Assembly (NCBI GenBank): GCA_026018925.1
Contig: JAKSZU010000011.1
Span: 5,027,985 to 5,091,984, forward strand
Reading direction: 5' to 3'
DNA: 64,000 nt
From: Tupaia tana
Taxonomy: Eukaryota > Chordata > Mammalia > Scandentia > Tupaiidae
Positions 39,893 through 50,345 of the stretch are shown one piece after another (within the stretch, counting starts at the first letter, position 1; every line of letters starts with the position of its first letter). The notes under the pieces were generated by a model. It searched no databases and had not been told where the DNA came from. It saw nothing but the letters and a program-made list of their open reading frames with translations. The position numbers were made by a program, and so were the translations under genes.

Positions 39893-40127
39893 GTTGTGGA
39901 TGATTTTTTGCCCCTTCTTAGTTCAACTCAACGGCTTGAAGATAAAATACAAAGTGTTTTGTGACATAATGTGGCAGAGCTGCCTGTCTTTCTGCCTCCA
40001 ACTAGTTTCCAGGGAAAGATAAAAGGATTAGGGAGCCCCCATAATGTTTACACTGGATGTCTATGAAACTATACCCATTATGTAGAGTCATGGCAGTCTG
40101 ATGCTTGGAAAATAAGATGAAGTTCTT
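39893..40127. other. Unassigned sequence
   Basis: Nothing recognised. Confidence 0.4.
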
Positions 40128-40392
40128 GGGAACCAGCAGTTGGCGTAATGGCTATGTCGCTGGACTCCCACGTAGTCAACCGCGGTTCACGTCCCGGACC
40201 CGGTGGCTTAAAACTCACGCCGGGCGCGTGTGCGTGCGTGCCTAAGATCCTGAGAGGAGAATGGAGGAGAAGGGATTGCGGTGTGACCATCCCCCCTGGG
40301 GGATGATTTCTCGCTTTCTGTCTCTATGTCTCTGTCTGTCTGGCGAGCGCACGCGCCCTATAGCGAAAACCTCTCCAAAAAAAAAAAAAGGA
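40128..40392 (+). mobile_element. SINE-L copy, near consensus
   Basis: Flanked by GGAAAATAAGATGAAGTTCT at 40,107 and 40,391, a 20-bp perfect duplication; CpG-rich, so recent. Confidence 0.93.
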
Positions 40393-40631
40393 AAATAAGA
40401 TGAAGTTCTTTATCATGTCATCTTCCTGATATTAATGGAGACTGCAGGGGTCAGAGGAAATTAGGATGAAGGTAACACTGCTGTATGGAAAGAACTGTTG
40501 AACAAAGAGATACAGTGACTTGGGATGATCCATATGACAAGGTGTTCATCTACACAACTGAGTAGATGAACTGCATAATTAAACCTAGAACATGAACATC
40601 ACATGGAATTTAAACCACAGACTTTATTGCT

Positions 40632-40890
40632 TGAAATTTTTTTTTTTTTTGAGAGGTTTTTGCTATAGGGCGTGTGCGCTTGCCAGAGAGACAGAGAGAG
40701 ACAGAAAGAGAGAAATCACCCCCCAGGGGGGATGGCCACGCCGCAATCCCTTCTCCATTCTCCTCTCGGGATCTTGGGCATGCATGCACATGCGCCCAGC
40801 GTGAGTTTAAGCCACCGGGTCCAAGACTTGAACCGTGGTCGACTACGTGGGAGTCCAGCGACATAGCCATTATGCTAACTGCTGGTCCCA
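40632..40890 (-). mobile_element. SINE-L copy at the end of the inverted duplication
   Basis: Full length; diverged duplication ATTGCTTGAA / ATTGCTCGAA. It inserted after the duplication, because the partner locus lacks it. Confidence 0.9.
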
Positions 40891-41027
40891 ATTGCTCGAA
40901 TATTTTCAAGTATCAATCTAATTTCTGTCAACAAGTCAGGTCTATTTCTAGTTCACATTGAATCTAATTTCTTACAAACATGTGCATGTAATATTCCCAC
41001 ATAACTTCACTGTTCCACATATATTGA

Positions 41028-41102
41028 GTCATTAAAAAAGTCATGATGTACTTTTTTCTGTTTTTTTCTATGCAAAAATGCTTCATGACTTTTCCAATGA
41101 TC
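41028..41102. repeat. Palindromic hairpin element (copy B)
   Basis: About 30-bp arms (GTCATTAAAAAAGTCATGAT / TTCATGACTTTTCCAATGAT) around a T-rich loop; part of arm B. Confidence 0.85.
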
Positions 41103-41119
41103 AAATACATCATACTTAA

Positions 41120-41366
41120 CTTTTTAAAAAATTTGTTGAAAGTGCATGTGTTTGCCAGAAAGAGAGAGAAAGAAGCAAGAAAGCATTCCTCCCACTCACC
41201 TGGGGCATGGCCATGCCACAATCTCCCCTCCATTTCTACCTCCTGTTCATATTTTTTTGTATGCACACACACATGCCCAGCTAATTTCTTAAACTGCCAG
41301 GTCCTGGACTAGACCTTCATGATCAGCCATGTGGGATCCAGCTGACCCATCAACAGAATGGGCTGG
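41120..41366 (-). mobile_element. SINE-L copy shared by both duplication arms
   Basis: Unusual subfamily with the tail TGCACTTTCAACAAATTTTTTAAA; partner at 46,447. Confidence 0.8.
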
Positions 41367-41697
41367 CCCTGTCATATTTTGAAATGAATAGTTCTGTTTT
41401 AAAATTTTGGATGATTTGCTGAATTATGTTAACAGTTTTCTTTAGAGATTTTGTTTGTGGGCTGTTTTTCCTCAGACGTAGCTTTCTGATGTAAGAGCTA
41501 TCTGAAGATTTCTTCATTTTGATTTTAGGATCAGTATCTTCTTAGTGAGATGAGAAAACCTAAGTGTTGACTGTAGAATGAGTGACCACTTAATACTTCC
41601 CTTTATCCATGACACTAAGTTGTGTTTTTCTTGGTGTGATGATCATCACATGTACTGTAAGTGTTGCCATATAAATAATAATAATTTTCATGATTTT

Positions 41698-41860
41698 CTA
41701 AAAAAAGAATTATTTAATTAATTTTATTTGTTATTATGATTTTTTAAATTTGACCAGAAAGAGAAGTTGAGAAAACAAGCCACCATATCTAGGACTAGAA
41801 ATGTGGTCAGCCACGTGGGAATCGAGTGCTTTAACTATCATGCCATCTGCCAGTCTCTCT
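41698..41860 (-). mobile_element. SINE-S copy shared by both duplication arms
   Basis: Partner at 45,972-46,130, in the same relative position and orientation. Confidence 0.8.
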
Positions 41861-42044
41861 CGTGTTTTTTTACTGAATCATTTCTCCAGAATGAGTTATT
41901 TTGTATTCCTCAAAAAGCTTCACTCTCTTATTTCCTGTTTAAGCAGCTATTCCTTCACTGAGGATTTGGGTATACCAAACCTGGTGATTGATCGAATGTT
42001 TGTTTATAGTTTAGAGAAAGATTCTCTCAAGTAGTTTGTTCATG

Positions 42045-42360
42045 TCTTTTTTTAAAATTTAAATTTATTTACATTTATTTTCCATACATCATTATAGCAT
42101 ACAAAATGAGATTTTCCACCCAGAATACACTGTATATTGGCTCAAGCACATCCACATATGTGTTATCGTCAACAAATAATTTTCCATTTCTTGTATCCTG
42201 TATATTTTGCTTGTTTTTCTATCTTTGATTCCCTCTCACCCTCTGCCATCTTCCACCCTCCTCCCACACTGTCTCTGGTATCCATGGTTGCTTTCTATGC
42301 CTTTTTCGCTCCACATTTCATTGATTCACTAAAGATCTTAATTAAATATTTTCAATAGTA
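42045..42360 (-). mobile_element. L1 3'UTR (older subfamily)
   Basis: Reverse complement of the 3'UTR at 29,590-29,860: CATTATAGCATACAAAATGA, GTCAACAAATAATTTTCCATTTC, CACACTGTCTCTGGTATCCA. Confidence 0.8.
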
Positions 42361-42507
42361 AGCACAGCTGATATATACATATCCATGAACACAAGTCTGA
42401 CTTTAGGCATAAACCTCAGTGTGAGTAGAATGAACATACTATAAAGTAGCATCTAGCTGGGGCTATGTAGCTTACTGCAGTCAGTCATCAAATAGGTATT
42501 TTTAATG
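42361..42507. other. Unassigned sequence
   Basis: Possibly more L1 3'UTR (ATATATACATATCCATGAACAC...), not certain. Confidence 0.35.
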
Positions 42508-42778
42508 CTTTTTTTTTTTTTTTTTTGAGAGGTTTTTGCTATAGGGTGTGTGCACTCGCCAGACAGACAGACAGAGACAGAGAGACAGAAAGTGAGAAAT
42601 CACCCCCCAGTGGGGATGGCCACGCTGCAATCCCGTCTCCTCCGTTCTCCTCTCAGGATCTTGGGCACGCACGCGCACGCGCCCGGCGTGAGTTTTAAGC
42701 CACGGAGTCCGGGACACGAAACACAGTCGACTACATGGGATTCCAGCAACATAGCCATTATGCTAACTGCTGGTCCCC
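42508..42778 (-). mobile_element. SINE-L copy
   Basis: Full length with T-run and CTAACTGCTGGTCCC. Confidence 0.9.
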
Positions 42779-42837
42779 CCCCCCCCTTTTTTTTTTCCTA
42801 ATTTCAAGAAAAACAGTTTTCGTGTTTTTTTCCTGAA

Positions 42838-43112
42838 ACATTTTTAAAAATTAATTTACATTCATTCCCTAAGCATTGTCACAGCATACAAAATGTGATT
42901 TCCCACCCAAAATATATTGCATAGTGGCTTAATTATGCATGTTATATATATTTATTTTCCTCTATTTCTGACCCTCTGCCCTTTCCCAGCCTCTTCTCAC
43001 ACTATCTCTGGTGTCTACAGATTTCTTCCATTCCTCTCCCCACCCCAGTTTATTGATCACACAATTTCTTAAATAATCTAACTACTTTCAATAGCAAGGT
43101 CAGCTGGTAATT
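42838..43112 (-). mobile_element. L1 3'UTR (older subfamily)
   Basis: Same family as 42,045-42,360, about 20% different by eye. Confidence 0.78.
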
Positions 43113-43237
43113 TCAAGAAAAGCAGTTTTAAGTTTAATCAAATAAATGCTAAGGAAATTTGCTTAAAACTTAAAGCCAGGAAACAGGTTAGGATTCTGTT
43201 AAAATAGTAGGTACATGAACTGATTGACAGCTCAAGG

Positions 43238-43488
43238 CAGGGACCAGCAGTTAGTTTAATGGCTATGTCGCTGGACTCCCACGTAGTTGACCGCAGTTCG
43301 AGTCCCGGACCCGGTGGCTTAAACTCACGCTGGGTGCGTGTGCGTGCATGCCCAAGATCCCAAAAGGAGAATGGAGGAGAAGGGATTGCGGCGTGGCCAT
43401 CCCCTCTGGGGGATGATTTCTCGCTTTCTATCTCTCTGTCTGTCTCTGTCTGTCTGGTGAGCGCATGAGCCCTATAGCAAAAACCTCT

Positions 43489-43540
<52 letters not shown>
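43238..43540 (+). mobile_element. SINE-L copy with long poly(A)
   Basis: Near-consensus body followed by about 50 A; flanked by (C)TCAAG(G/C)AGG-type sequence. Confidence 0.92.
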
Positions 43541-43543
<3 letters not shown>

Positions 43544-43631
43544 AAAAACTCAAGCAGGACAAAAATCTTTAAAACTGGAAAACAAAGTGAGGATAAAATC
43601 AGCAATATTTTAGTCAAAAGTCAAAATGCGG

Positions 43632-43874
43632 GAACCAGCAGTTAGCGTAATGGCTATGTCGCTGGACTCCCATGTAGTCGACCGTGGTTCACGTCCCGGA
43701 CACGGTGGCTTAAAACTCACGCCGGGCGCGTGTGCGTGCGTGCCCAAGATCCCGAGAGGAGAATGGAGGAGAAGGGATTGCGGCGTGACCATCCCCCCTG
43801 GGGGGTGATTTCTCGCTTTCTGTCTCTATGTCTCTCTCTCTCTGTCTGGCGAGCGCACGCGCCCTATAGCCAAG

Positions 43875-43907
<33 letters not shown>

Positions 43908-43913
43908 CTCCAA
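43632..43913 (+). mobile_element. SINE-L copy with internal A-run expansion
   Basis: CCTATAGCCAAG, then about 32 A, then CCTCTCCAAAAGTCA. The homopolymer is inside the SINE, before CCTCTCC; flank AAAAGTCAAAATGC / AAAAGTCATAAAATGC. Confidence 0.92.
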
Positions 43914-43919
43914 AAGTCA

Positions 43920-45895
43920 TAAAATGCTATTTGACCAGTTTGGTCTCATGTACTTTATCTTCTGTTGTGGTTCAATCTTCCTGATTGAATTCTGGGATAT
44001 AATATTTAACTCCAGACTTGTCCCTATGATTAAGTTGGCCATTTTTTTGTTTTTTAATTCTTACTTCTGTGTGTCTGAATTTAGTTTTCATGATATAGCA
44101 CTCCCTTGAGAACTTCTTGGAGATTTCATCTGGTGCTGGTATATTCTTTCAGGTTTTGTTTATCTGAGAATGTTCTTGTCTTTTCCCATATGAAGGATAA
44201 TCTTGCTGGTTAAAGTATTCTTGGTTGCAATTGCTTTTAACACTTGAATATATTTTCTCATTCTTTCCTCGTTCGCATTGTTTCTGATCAGAGTTCTGCT
44301 GTTAGCCTGATGGGATATCTTTTGTAGGTAACTTGCTGCTTTTTTCTTGTCAATCTTAGTATCTTGTCTTTGGGGTTTTGGTCAATCTGGCTATAATGTG
44401 TCTCGGAGAAGATCTTTTGGGTTGATTCTTTTTGGGGTCCTTTGTATTTTTAGGACTGGATCTTTGAGTGCCTCTCTAGACTTGGAAAGTTTTCTTGCAG
44501 GATTCCATGGAATAGAGTATCAGTGCCCTTGTGAGTCTCTTTGCCTTCTGGAATGCCAATTATCTGGATGTTTGTACATTTGATGGTATCTAGTATTTCT
44601 TGTATATTCTAATTTTGAGGGGCAATTTTCTTAGTCTTCATGGTGGATTTTTCTAGGCCAGCAATTTTCTCTTTTACCTCCGAGATTCGATTTTCTGTAT
44701 GACCTAGTCTGCTTTTAATACTTTCAAGGGAGATATTGACTTCTTGTATTATAGTCTTCATCTCTAACAGGTCCATTTGATTCTTTTTTAAAGTGTGTAA
44801 TTCTTCTTTTAGATCTTTCAAGAATTTCCTCACCTCCTGGAACTCATCAGCTTCTTTCTCCTTTTTCTTCTGCAATTCATTGTCTCTCTTCTCTTTCATC
44901 TCTGTTAGCTTCACCATTATGAATGTTCTAAATTCTTTGTCAGACATTTCCACGATTTCCATTGAACTGTCTGTGGCTGAATAGGAGCTATTCTTTTCCC
45001 TTGGAGGAGAGGTATTTTCTTGCTTTCCCATATTTCTTGTGGCCTTGCGGTGATTTCTAGTCATCTGATGGATGGTGTGTTTCTTCCTAAACTTGAAGTT
45101 CAATGTGAGTGTTCAGGAGCGAGCAGAAAGAGGTGATCTGGAATCTCTTTGCCATTCTGTTGTGATCACTTTATGCAGCAGATTCTGTAGATATTGAGGA
45201 ATATGTTAACCCTAATAGTATTTGGATGTTTGGCTAGAGTTACCTTAGATCTGTCTAGAAACAGTGAATGGAGATTGAAGAGCAGAAAGATGAGATAAAA
45301 GAAAAAGAAAAGGAAACAGAGAAAACAACAACAACCAAGAAACAGAGAAAGGAAAAAAAAAAAAAAAGGAAAAAAATAACAAGTAAAATTATTTAAAAAA
45401 AAAAAGCAAAAAAGAGAAAACCTTGCAAAATCACTAGTTCTCAGGAGCCATGAAGGTATCTTCTGAAGGCCTGCCCCTTGCCTTTCTTGGATGGGAGAGG
45501 GAGAGGAGATTATTAACAAGGTAATGGTAAATGAGGGGCTGAAAGCAGAGAAAATGCTTTACCTTTAAAATTTTTTAAAAGAAAAAATGACCAAAAAGTG
45601 AGAAGACAGTCAGAGGCAGAGAGAGAAGGCTTGATGGGCTTCCTACCATTTGAGTTTGTGGACTGGAGGCTGAATTATCAGCAGAAAATCATTTATCTTT
45701 TTCCCCCCCGAAATCAGTAGTTCTCAGGAGCCATGAAGAATCTTCTTCTGAAGGCCTGCCCTTTGCCTGCCCATTTGTGTTTGTGGGCTGGAGGCTGAAT
45801 TATCAGTAGAAAACCTTCATTTCTCTTTTTACCTGAAATCACTAGTTTTCAGGAGCCTTGAGGAATCTTCTTCTGAAGGTCTGCCCCTTGCCTCT
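43920..45895 (-). mobile_element. L1 5' half: monomeric 5'UTR and ORF1, cut just inside ORF2
   Basis: On the - strand: 5'UTR with tandem units (CACTAGTTYTCAGGAGCC and GAAGGYCTGCCC at about 45,432, 45,714 and 45,837), ORF1 N-terminal and coiled-coil coding with a long open stretch (45,103-44,609, 164 codons, KLTEMKEKRDNELQKKKEKE), decayed ORF1 C-terminal coding (44,600-44,100) and the first ORF2 codons (ATGGCCAACTTAATCATAGG near 44,045). No further ORF2 follows. Confidence 0.78.
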
Positions 45896-45971
45896 CTGAG
45901 AATGAAACTTCTTAAGGAATATAAAATAACTCATTTTAGAGAAAGGATTCAGTAAAAAATGATGAGAAAGG

Positions 45972-46130
45972 GGTCTGGTAGATAGTATGGTAGTTAAGGC
46001 ACTGGACTCCCACATGGCTGACCACAGTTCAAGTCCCAGATCTGGTAGCTTGCTTTCTCAACTTCTTTCTCTCTGGTCAAATTAAAAAAAAAAAAAAACA
46101 TAATAATAAATAAAAGTAAATAAATAAATC
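45972..46130 (+). mobile_element. SINE-S copy in arm C
   Basis: Duplication (G)TAAAAAATGATGAGAAA / GAAAAAATGATGAGAAA on both sides. Confidence 0.85.
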
Positions 46131-46446
46131 TGTGAAAAAATGATGAGAAATATTTTATTAATATGGCAACACTTATGGCACATTTGCAGATTGATTCCAA
46201 GCAAAACACACTTAGTGTCATAGATGAAGGGAAATATTTATTAATCACTCATTCTATAGTCAATACTAGGTTTTCTTACTGAGAAGATGTCAGTCCTAAA
46301 ATCAAAGTGGAGAAATCTTCAGATAGGTCTTACATCAGAAAACTAAATCTGGGGAAAAACAGCCAACAAATAAAATCTCTAAAGAAACCTTTTAACACAG
46401 TTTAGCAAATCATTCAGAATTAAAAAAAAAAAATTCTTTTAAAATG

Positions 46447-46690
46447 TGTTAGAGCCAGCTCATGGTGTGATGGTTAAGGCAGCTGGATCCCACATGACTA
46501 ATCATGGAGTTTTAGTCCTGCACCTGGCACCTTAAGGGAAGAGCTGTGTGTGTGTGTGTGTGTGTGTGTGCATGCGCGCGTATCCAAAAAAAATTCCAAG
46601 AGCGAGAAATGTAGAGATTGGAGAATAACCATGCCCTAGGTGGGTGGGGGGGAATGCTTTCTTGTTTCCCTTTCTGGCAAGCACATGCAC
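46447..46690 (+). mobile_element. SINE-L copy in arm C
   Basis: Head AGAGCCAGCTCATGGTGTGA, (TG)n run at 46,545-46,570, tail ACCATCAACAAATTTTAAA. Confidence 0.8.
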
Positions 46691-46729
46691 CATCAACAAA
46701 TTTTAAAAAATTTAAATGTGATAAATTCT

Positions 46730-46805
46730 GTCATCAGAAAAGTCACGAAGCATTTCTGCATAGAAAAACAGAACACAAAAAGATCCTCGTGACTTTTCCA
46801 ATGAC
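46730..46805. repeat. Palindromic hairpin element (copy C)
   Basis: Arms GTCATCAGAAAAGTCACGAA / CTCGTGACTTTTCCAATGAC, loop CATAGAAAAACAGAACA; single mismatches are mostly paired between arms. Confidence 0.88.
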
Positions 46806-46949
46806 TCAACATATGTGGGGCAATGAAATTCCCTGGGGATATTACATGTAGATGTTCGTAAGAATTGGATCCACTTTGAAATAGAATTAAATCTGACTTG
46901 TTGACAGAAATTAGACTGATACTTGAAAATATTGAAACAATAGAGCTGT

Positions 46950-48420
46950 GATAATCGAAACAGCATGGTACTGGCACAGGAACAGATATGTGGACCAATG
47001 GAACAGAATTGAGTCCACAGAAATAAATTCCCAAGCATTCAGTCAACTGATTTTTGACAAGAGGTACCAGTCAATTCAGTGGGAAAAGGGAAACCTCTTC
47101 AGCAAATGGTGCTGAAAAAACTGGATTTCCACCTGCAGAAAGGTGAATCTGAACTCCTCTCACCTTTGACAAAAATCAAGTCAAGGTGGATCAGCGATCT
47201 AAATCTAAGACCTCAAACTATGAAACTGCTCCTAGAAAACACTGGGGAAACTCTAGGAGACATTAGGGTAGGGAAAGACTTCTTAAATGAGACCCCCAAA
47301 GCACAGTCGATAATCCCCAAAATAGACAAGTGGAATTGCATCAGACTAAGAAGTTTCTGCATGGCAAGAGATACAGTAATTAGTGTGAATCAACAGCCCT
47401 CAGAATGGAAAAATATTTTTGTAAATTATGCATCATATAAGGGACTGATAACCTGAATACACAAGGATCTCAAGCAGCTGTTTGGAAAAAAGATCAGCCC
47501 TATTAAAAAATGGGAGAATGAGTTGGAAAAAAACCACTCTCTAAAGATGACATACGAATAGCCAAAAGGCATATGAAAAAATGCTCAACATCCCTCATCG
47601 TATGGGAAATGCAGATCAAAACAACAATGAGATACCATCTAACCCCAGTCAGAATGTCTAAGATTAAAAAAAAAAAAATGATAAGTGTTAGCGGGGGTAT
47701 GGTGAAAGGGGAACTCTCTTACACTGCTGGTGCGAATGTAAATTAGTCCAGCCTCTGTGGAGAACTATTTGGAGATTCCTCAAAAATCTACAAATAGAAC
47801 TACCATATGATCCAGCAATCCCACTCCTCTGTATCTACCCAAAGGACAGAAGAATTCTTCATCAGAAAAGTGCTTGCACATCGACGTTTATTGCTAAGAC
47901 ATGGAACCAACCCAAATGCCCCCGTACGGATGAATGGATTGAAAAACTGTGGCACATATACTCTATGGAATACTATTCAGCCACAAAAAAAAAAAAAAAA
48001 AAAAAAAAACAAAACCAACAACAACAACAAAACCCTGGCTTTTGACAGAAAATGAAAGAATATGGAAGATTTACTGCTGAGTGAAGTAAGTCAGGCTATG
48101 AAGGAGAGACATTGTATGTACCCACTTAACATATACTGAGTGTCCACACTCTATGACTGAAACTGACTGACTAAAGGATGTGCAAACACAAGATATAGGT
48201 GTGATTGCCAGATATGGTGTGTGTCGAGGACTCGGCCTGGGGAACGACATTTGAAGGAGGGATACGGAGACAGAGCATTGATGGGACCGGAAGGTAGTGA
48301 AGTATTCTGTTGAAGATATTTTGATCAACTAGATTGGGGAGAAACTTTCACATATTGAAATGTTCACTTTGTAAGTCAAATAATGTGATGAAGGTATAAT
48401 AATTAATTTAAAAAAGAACA
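46950..48420 (+). mobile_element. L1 3' half (ORF2 C-terminal region and 3'UTR)
   Basis: Begins in the ORF2 thumb-region coding (ATCGAAACAGCATGGTACTG). Runs through [23 protein letters not shown] codons (47,280-47,340), the Cys-rich C-terminal segment (47,690-47,760) and the 3'UTR, ending near 48,420. Several stops, and an A-run at 47,986-48,009 followed by CAA repeats. 5' truncated. Confidence 0.88.
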
Positions 48421-48429
48421 AACTTTAAA

Positions 48430-49048
48430 AAATGGTCACAATAGTTAAGATGTATTACTTGATTTTATTTTACACTAGGTATTGGGTACAGAGAAATCCT
48501 CCTTAATAAAGAAGACAGCTTTGCTCAGAACATTTTTAATAATGCACATTTAAAAAAGTATTCATCTTATTAATTGTTCTGCACTCCAAATTTACAATAG
48601 TTTAGAAAACAGCATTTAGAAAATAAAGGCCAATGTAAAAAGACAGAGTTAAACAACTAGAACAGTACAGGTTTTATACGGGTCGAATGTTAGTTTCTTC
48701 CTGTATCATCAATGTCAGAAATCTGTTCTTTCAGCTGTTTCTCCAGATTTAAAGAAATACCTTTTCTTCCTGGTTTTATTTCACCTTCTGGATCCATCTA
48801 ATATTCTCTAGTATTAACTAGACTTTCCCTTTAAAATCCCAAGCACTGACATAGCTCATTTTCCCAATCTGAAACATGTCATCATCTCTGCTGCTGCTGC
48901 TCTGTTTGGAAGATGACAGAGCTCTAAAAGTCTCAGCAGTCATTTGCTTCTTTACAGGTTTTTCTGAAGCAACTTGCTTTTTCCTCTTCAACTTCTTGTC
49001 AACTTCTTGTCACTGTCAGAATCACTGCCAGAAGAGCTTGATATAAAT
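48430..49048 (-). pseudogene. SUB1: SUB1 (PC4) processed pseudogene, 3' part of a fused retrocopy
   Basis: Intronless copy of the mRNA for the transcription coactivator PC4. On the - strand from 49,048: SSSSGSDSDS (serine-rich N-terminus), [19 protein letters not shown] basic stretch (48,995-48,945), [24 protein letters not shown] codons (48,925-48,870), [19 protein letters not shown] (48,800-48,760) and KEQISDIDD (48,745-48,710), then 3'UTR to about 48,430. Stops and small deletions throughout, including a duplicated CAACTTCTTGT near 48,990. The first codons of SUB1 are missing and STK39 sequence stands there instead. Confidence 0.88.
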
Positions 49049-50345
49049 AAGTTTTCTAGAGGACTTGCCATATTTTTTCATTTCGTTATCTTCTATTTCT
49101 AAAGTGGGCAGGTCATTTTGAAAGTTAACATTAATACTTTTATAGAAGGATATCTGTGATAAGGCACTGCTCCTCCTGCCAATTCAATGCTAGTTATCCC
49201 AAAACCCCACATCAGCCCTGAAGTCATAGCCTCTCACCTGTTCCATGACTTCAGGAACCATCCAACATGGGTGCCAACAAATGTTTTACTTACTTTATCC
49301 AGGGTAACATCGCCCCCGTTGCTAAGAACGTACTTACCCCAAAGTCTGCTACTTGTATGGAACCATCCTCACCCAGAATAATATTACCAACTTTCTAATC
49401 CCTGTGGGTCTGACCATTTCTGTGTAGGTAGTCTAATCCTCCTGAAACTTCTTTAAAAATGGTTGCTATTGAGACCAGCAGTTGGCGTAATGACTTAAGT
49501 CGCTGGACTCCCATGTAGGCGGTTTGAGTCCCGGATCTGGTGGCTTAAACTCACGCTGGGCGCTTGTGCGTGCTTTCCCGAGAGGAGAAAGAAGAATGGA
49601 TTGCGGTACAACCCTCCCCGGGATGGGGGTGGGGGTGGAGAGTGATTTCTCGCTGTCTCTCTGTGTCTATTTCTGGCGAGTACAGTGCTCTATTTCTGGC
49701 GAGTACAGTGCTCTATACCAAAAACCTCTTAAAAGAAAAAAAAAAAAGGTTGCTATTATTGCCTCTTCCAGAACTCCATTTTCATATTCTCCTCCATTTA
49801 CAATGTATTTTATGCTATCCAACATTGAACCTCCATTTAATAATTTAATGACCAACCAGAGTTCATCTTTTACCACAAAAGAGGTATAACAGGTCACTAC
49901 GTTTGGATGGCTGCAGCAACTCATGGCTTGAATTTCTTTAACAGTTTATCCATTCTGGTCTGGCATTTTTCCAAGCTGATCGATTCACTTTATTGCTACA
50001 CGTTCTTGCCTAGGAAGCCTGAACCACAACAGTAGCTCCAATGCCAGAAACCTCCTGCAGCTCATATGAATCTGGAGATGGGCCAGCCATGGCCTACACA
50101 GCGGGAGCCAGAGATGGAGCCTTGGCCGAAATCGCAGCTGCTGGTATCACCAGGGCCGCCTGCTGTGGAATCAGGACGTGCACAGGAGAGCCCCGAGGTC
50201 CCGCCATGCTGCTGGCGGAGGAGTGGGAGGATGCTCCACCGGGTGGACGACCTTCCACTTGAAACTTCCCCTGCCTCCCCGCCCACACCTTGCGAGGCAA
50301 GGACGGCAGTCCATCGTGTTTCTGTACTGGCCTGCACTCAATTTC
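49049..50345 (-). pseudogene. STK39: STK39 (SPAK) processed pseudogene, 5' part of a fused retrocopy
   Basis: Intronless copy of the mRNA for the STE20-family kinase SPAK, an activator of cation-chloride cotransporter signalling. On the - strand: 5'UTR and N-terminus (GSPVHV..PQQAA, 50,215-50,140), YELQEV.G.GATVVVQA (50,075-50,020), [17 protein letters not shown] (49,905-49,850), [16 protein letters not shown] (49,830-49,785), LDYLHRNGQ-like, [10 protein letters not shown] and ADFGVS-like codons (49,450-49,320), the KTFVGT region (49,290) and [18 protein letters not shown] (49,135-49,075). It ends after RKL, where SUB1 sequence starts. Multiple stops and a SINE at 49,472. Confidence 0.9.
49472..49748 (+). 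mobile_element. SINE-L copy in the STK39 pseudogene
   Basis: Perfect duplication GGTTGCTATT on both sides; contains a 21-bp internal duplication (TCTGGCGAGTACAGTGCTCTA). Confidence 0.92.

Larger units (their letters stand above)
40891..41925 (-). repeat. Inverted duplication, arm B
   Basis: Read on the - strand, this arm aligns with 45,895-46,949 throughout: GAGGAATACAAAATAACTCA (partner GGAATATAAAATAACTCATT), a SINE-S, ATGGCAACACTTA, CTTAGTGTCATGGATAAAGG, AGAAATCTTCAGATAGCTCT, ACAGCCCACAAACAAAATCT, a SINE-L, the palindromic hairpin and a final CTTGTTGACAGAAATTAGAT. Both SINEs occupy the same positions in both arms. Confidence 0.85.
45895..46949 (+). repeat. Inverted duplication, arm C
   Basis: Partner of 40,891-41,925 in opposite orientation, with the same two SINEs and hairpin. 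Its left end meets the 5'UTR of an L1 and its right end meets the truncated 5' end of another. Confidence 0.85.

Noticed and set aside
43238..43540. tRNA-like heads with good B boxes as possible tRNA genes
   Set aside because: No cloverleaf with a proper acceptor stem and anticodon arm; the heads continue into a SINE body and poly(A).
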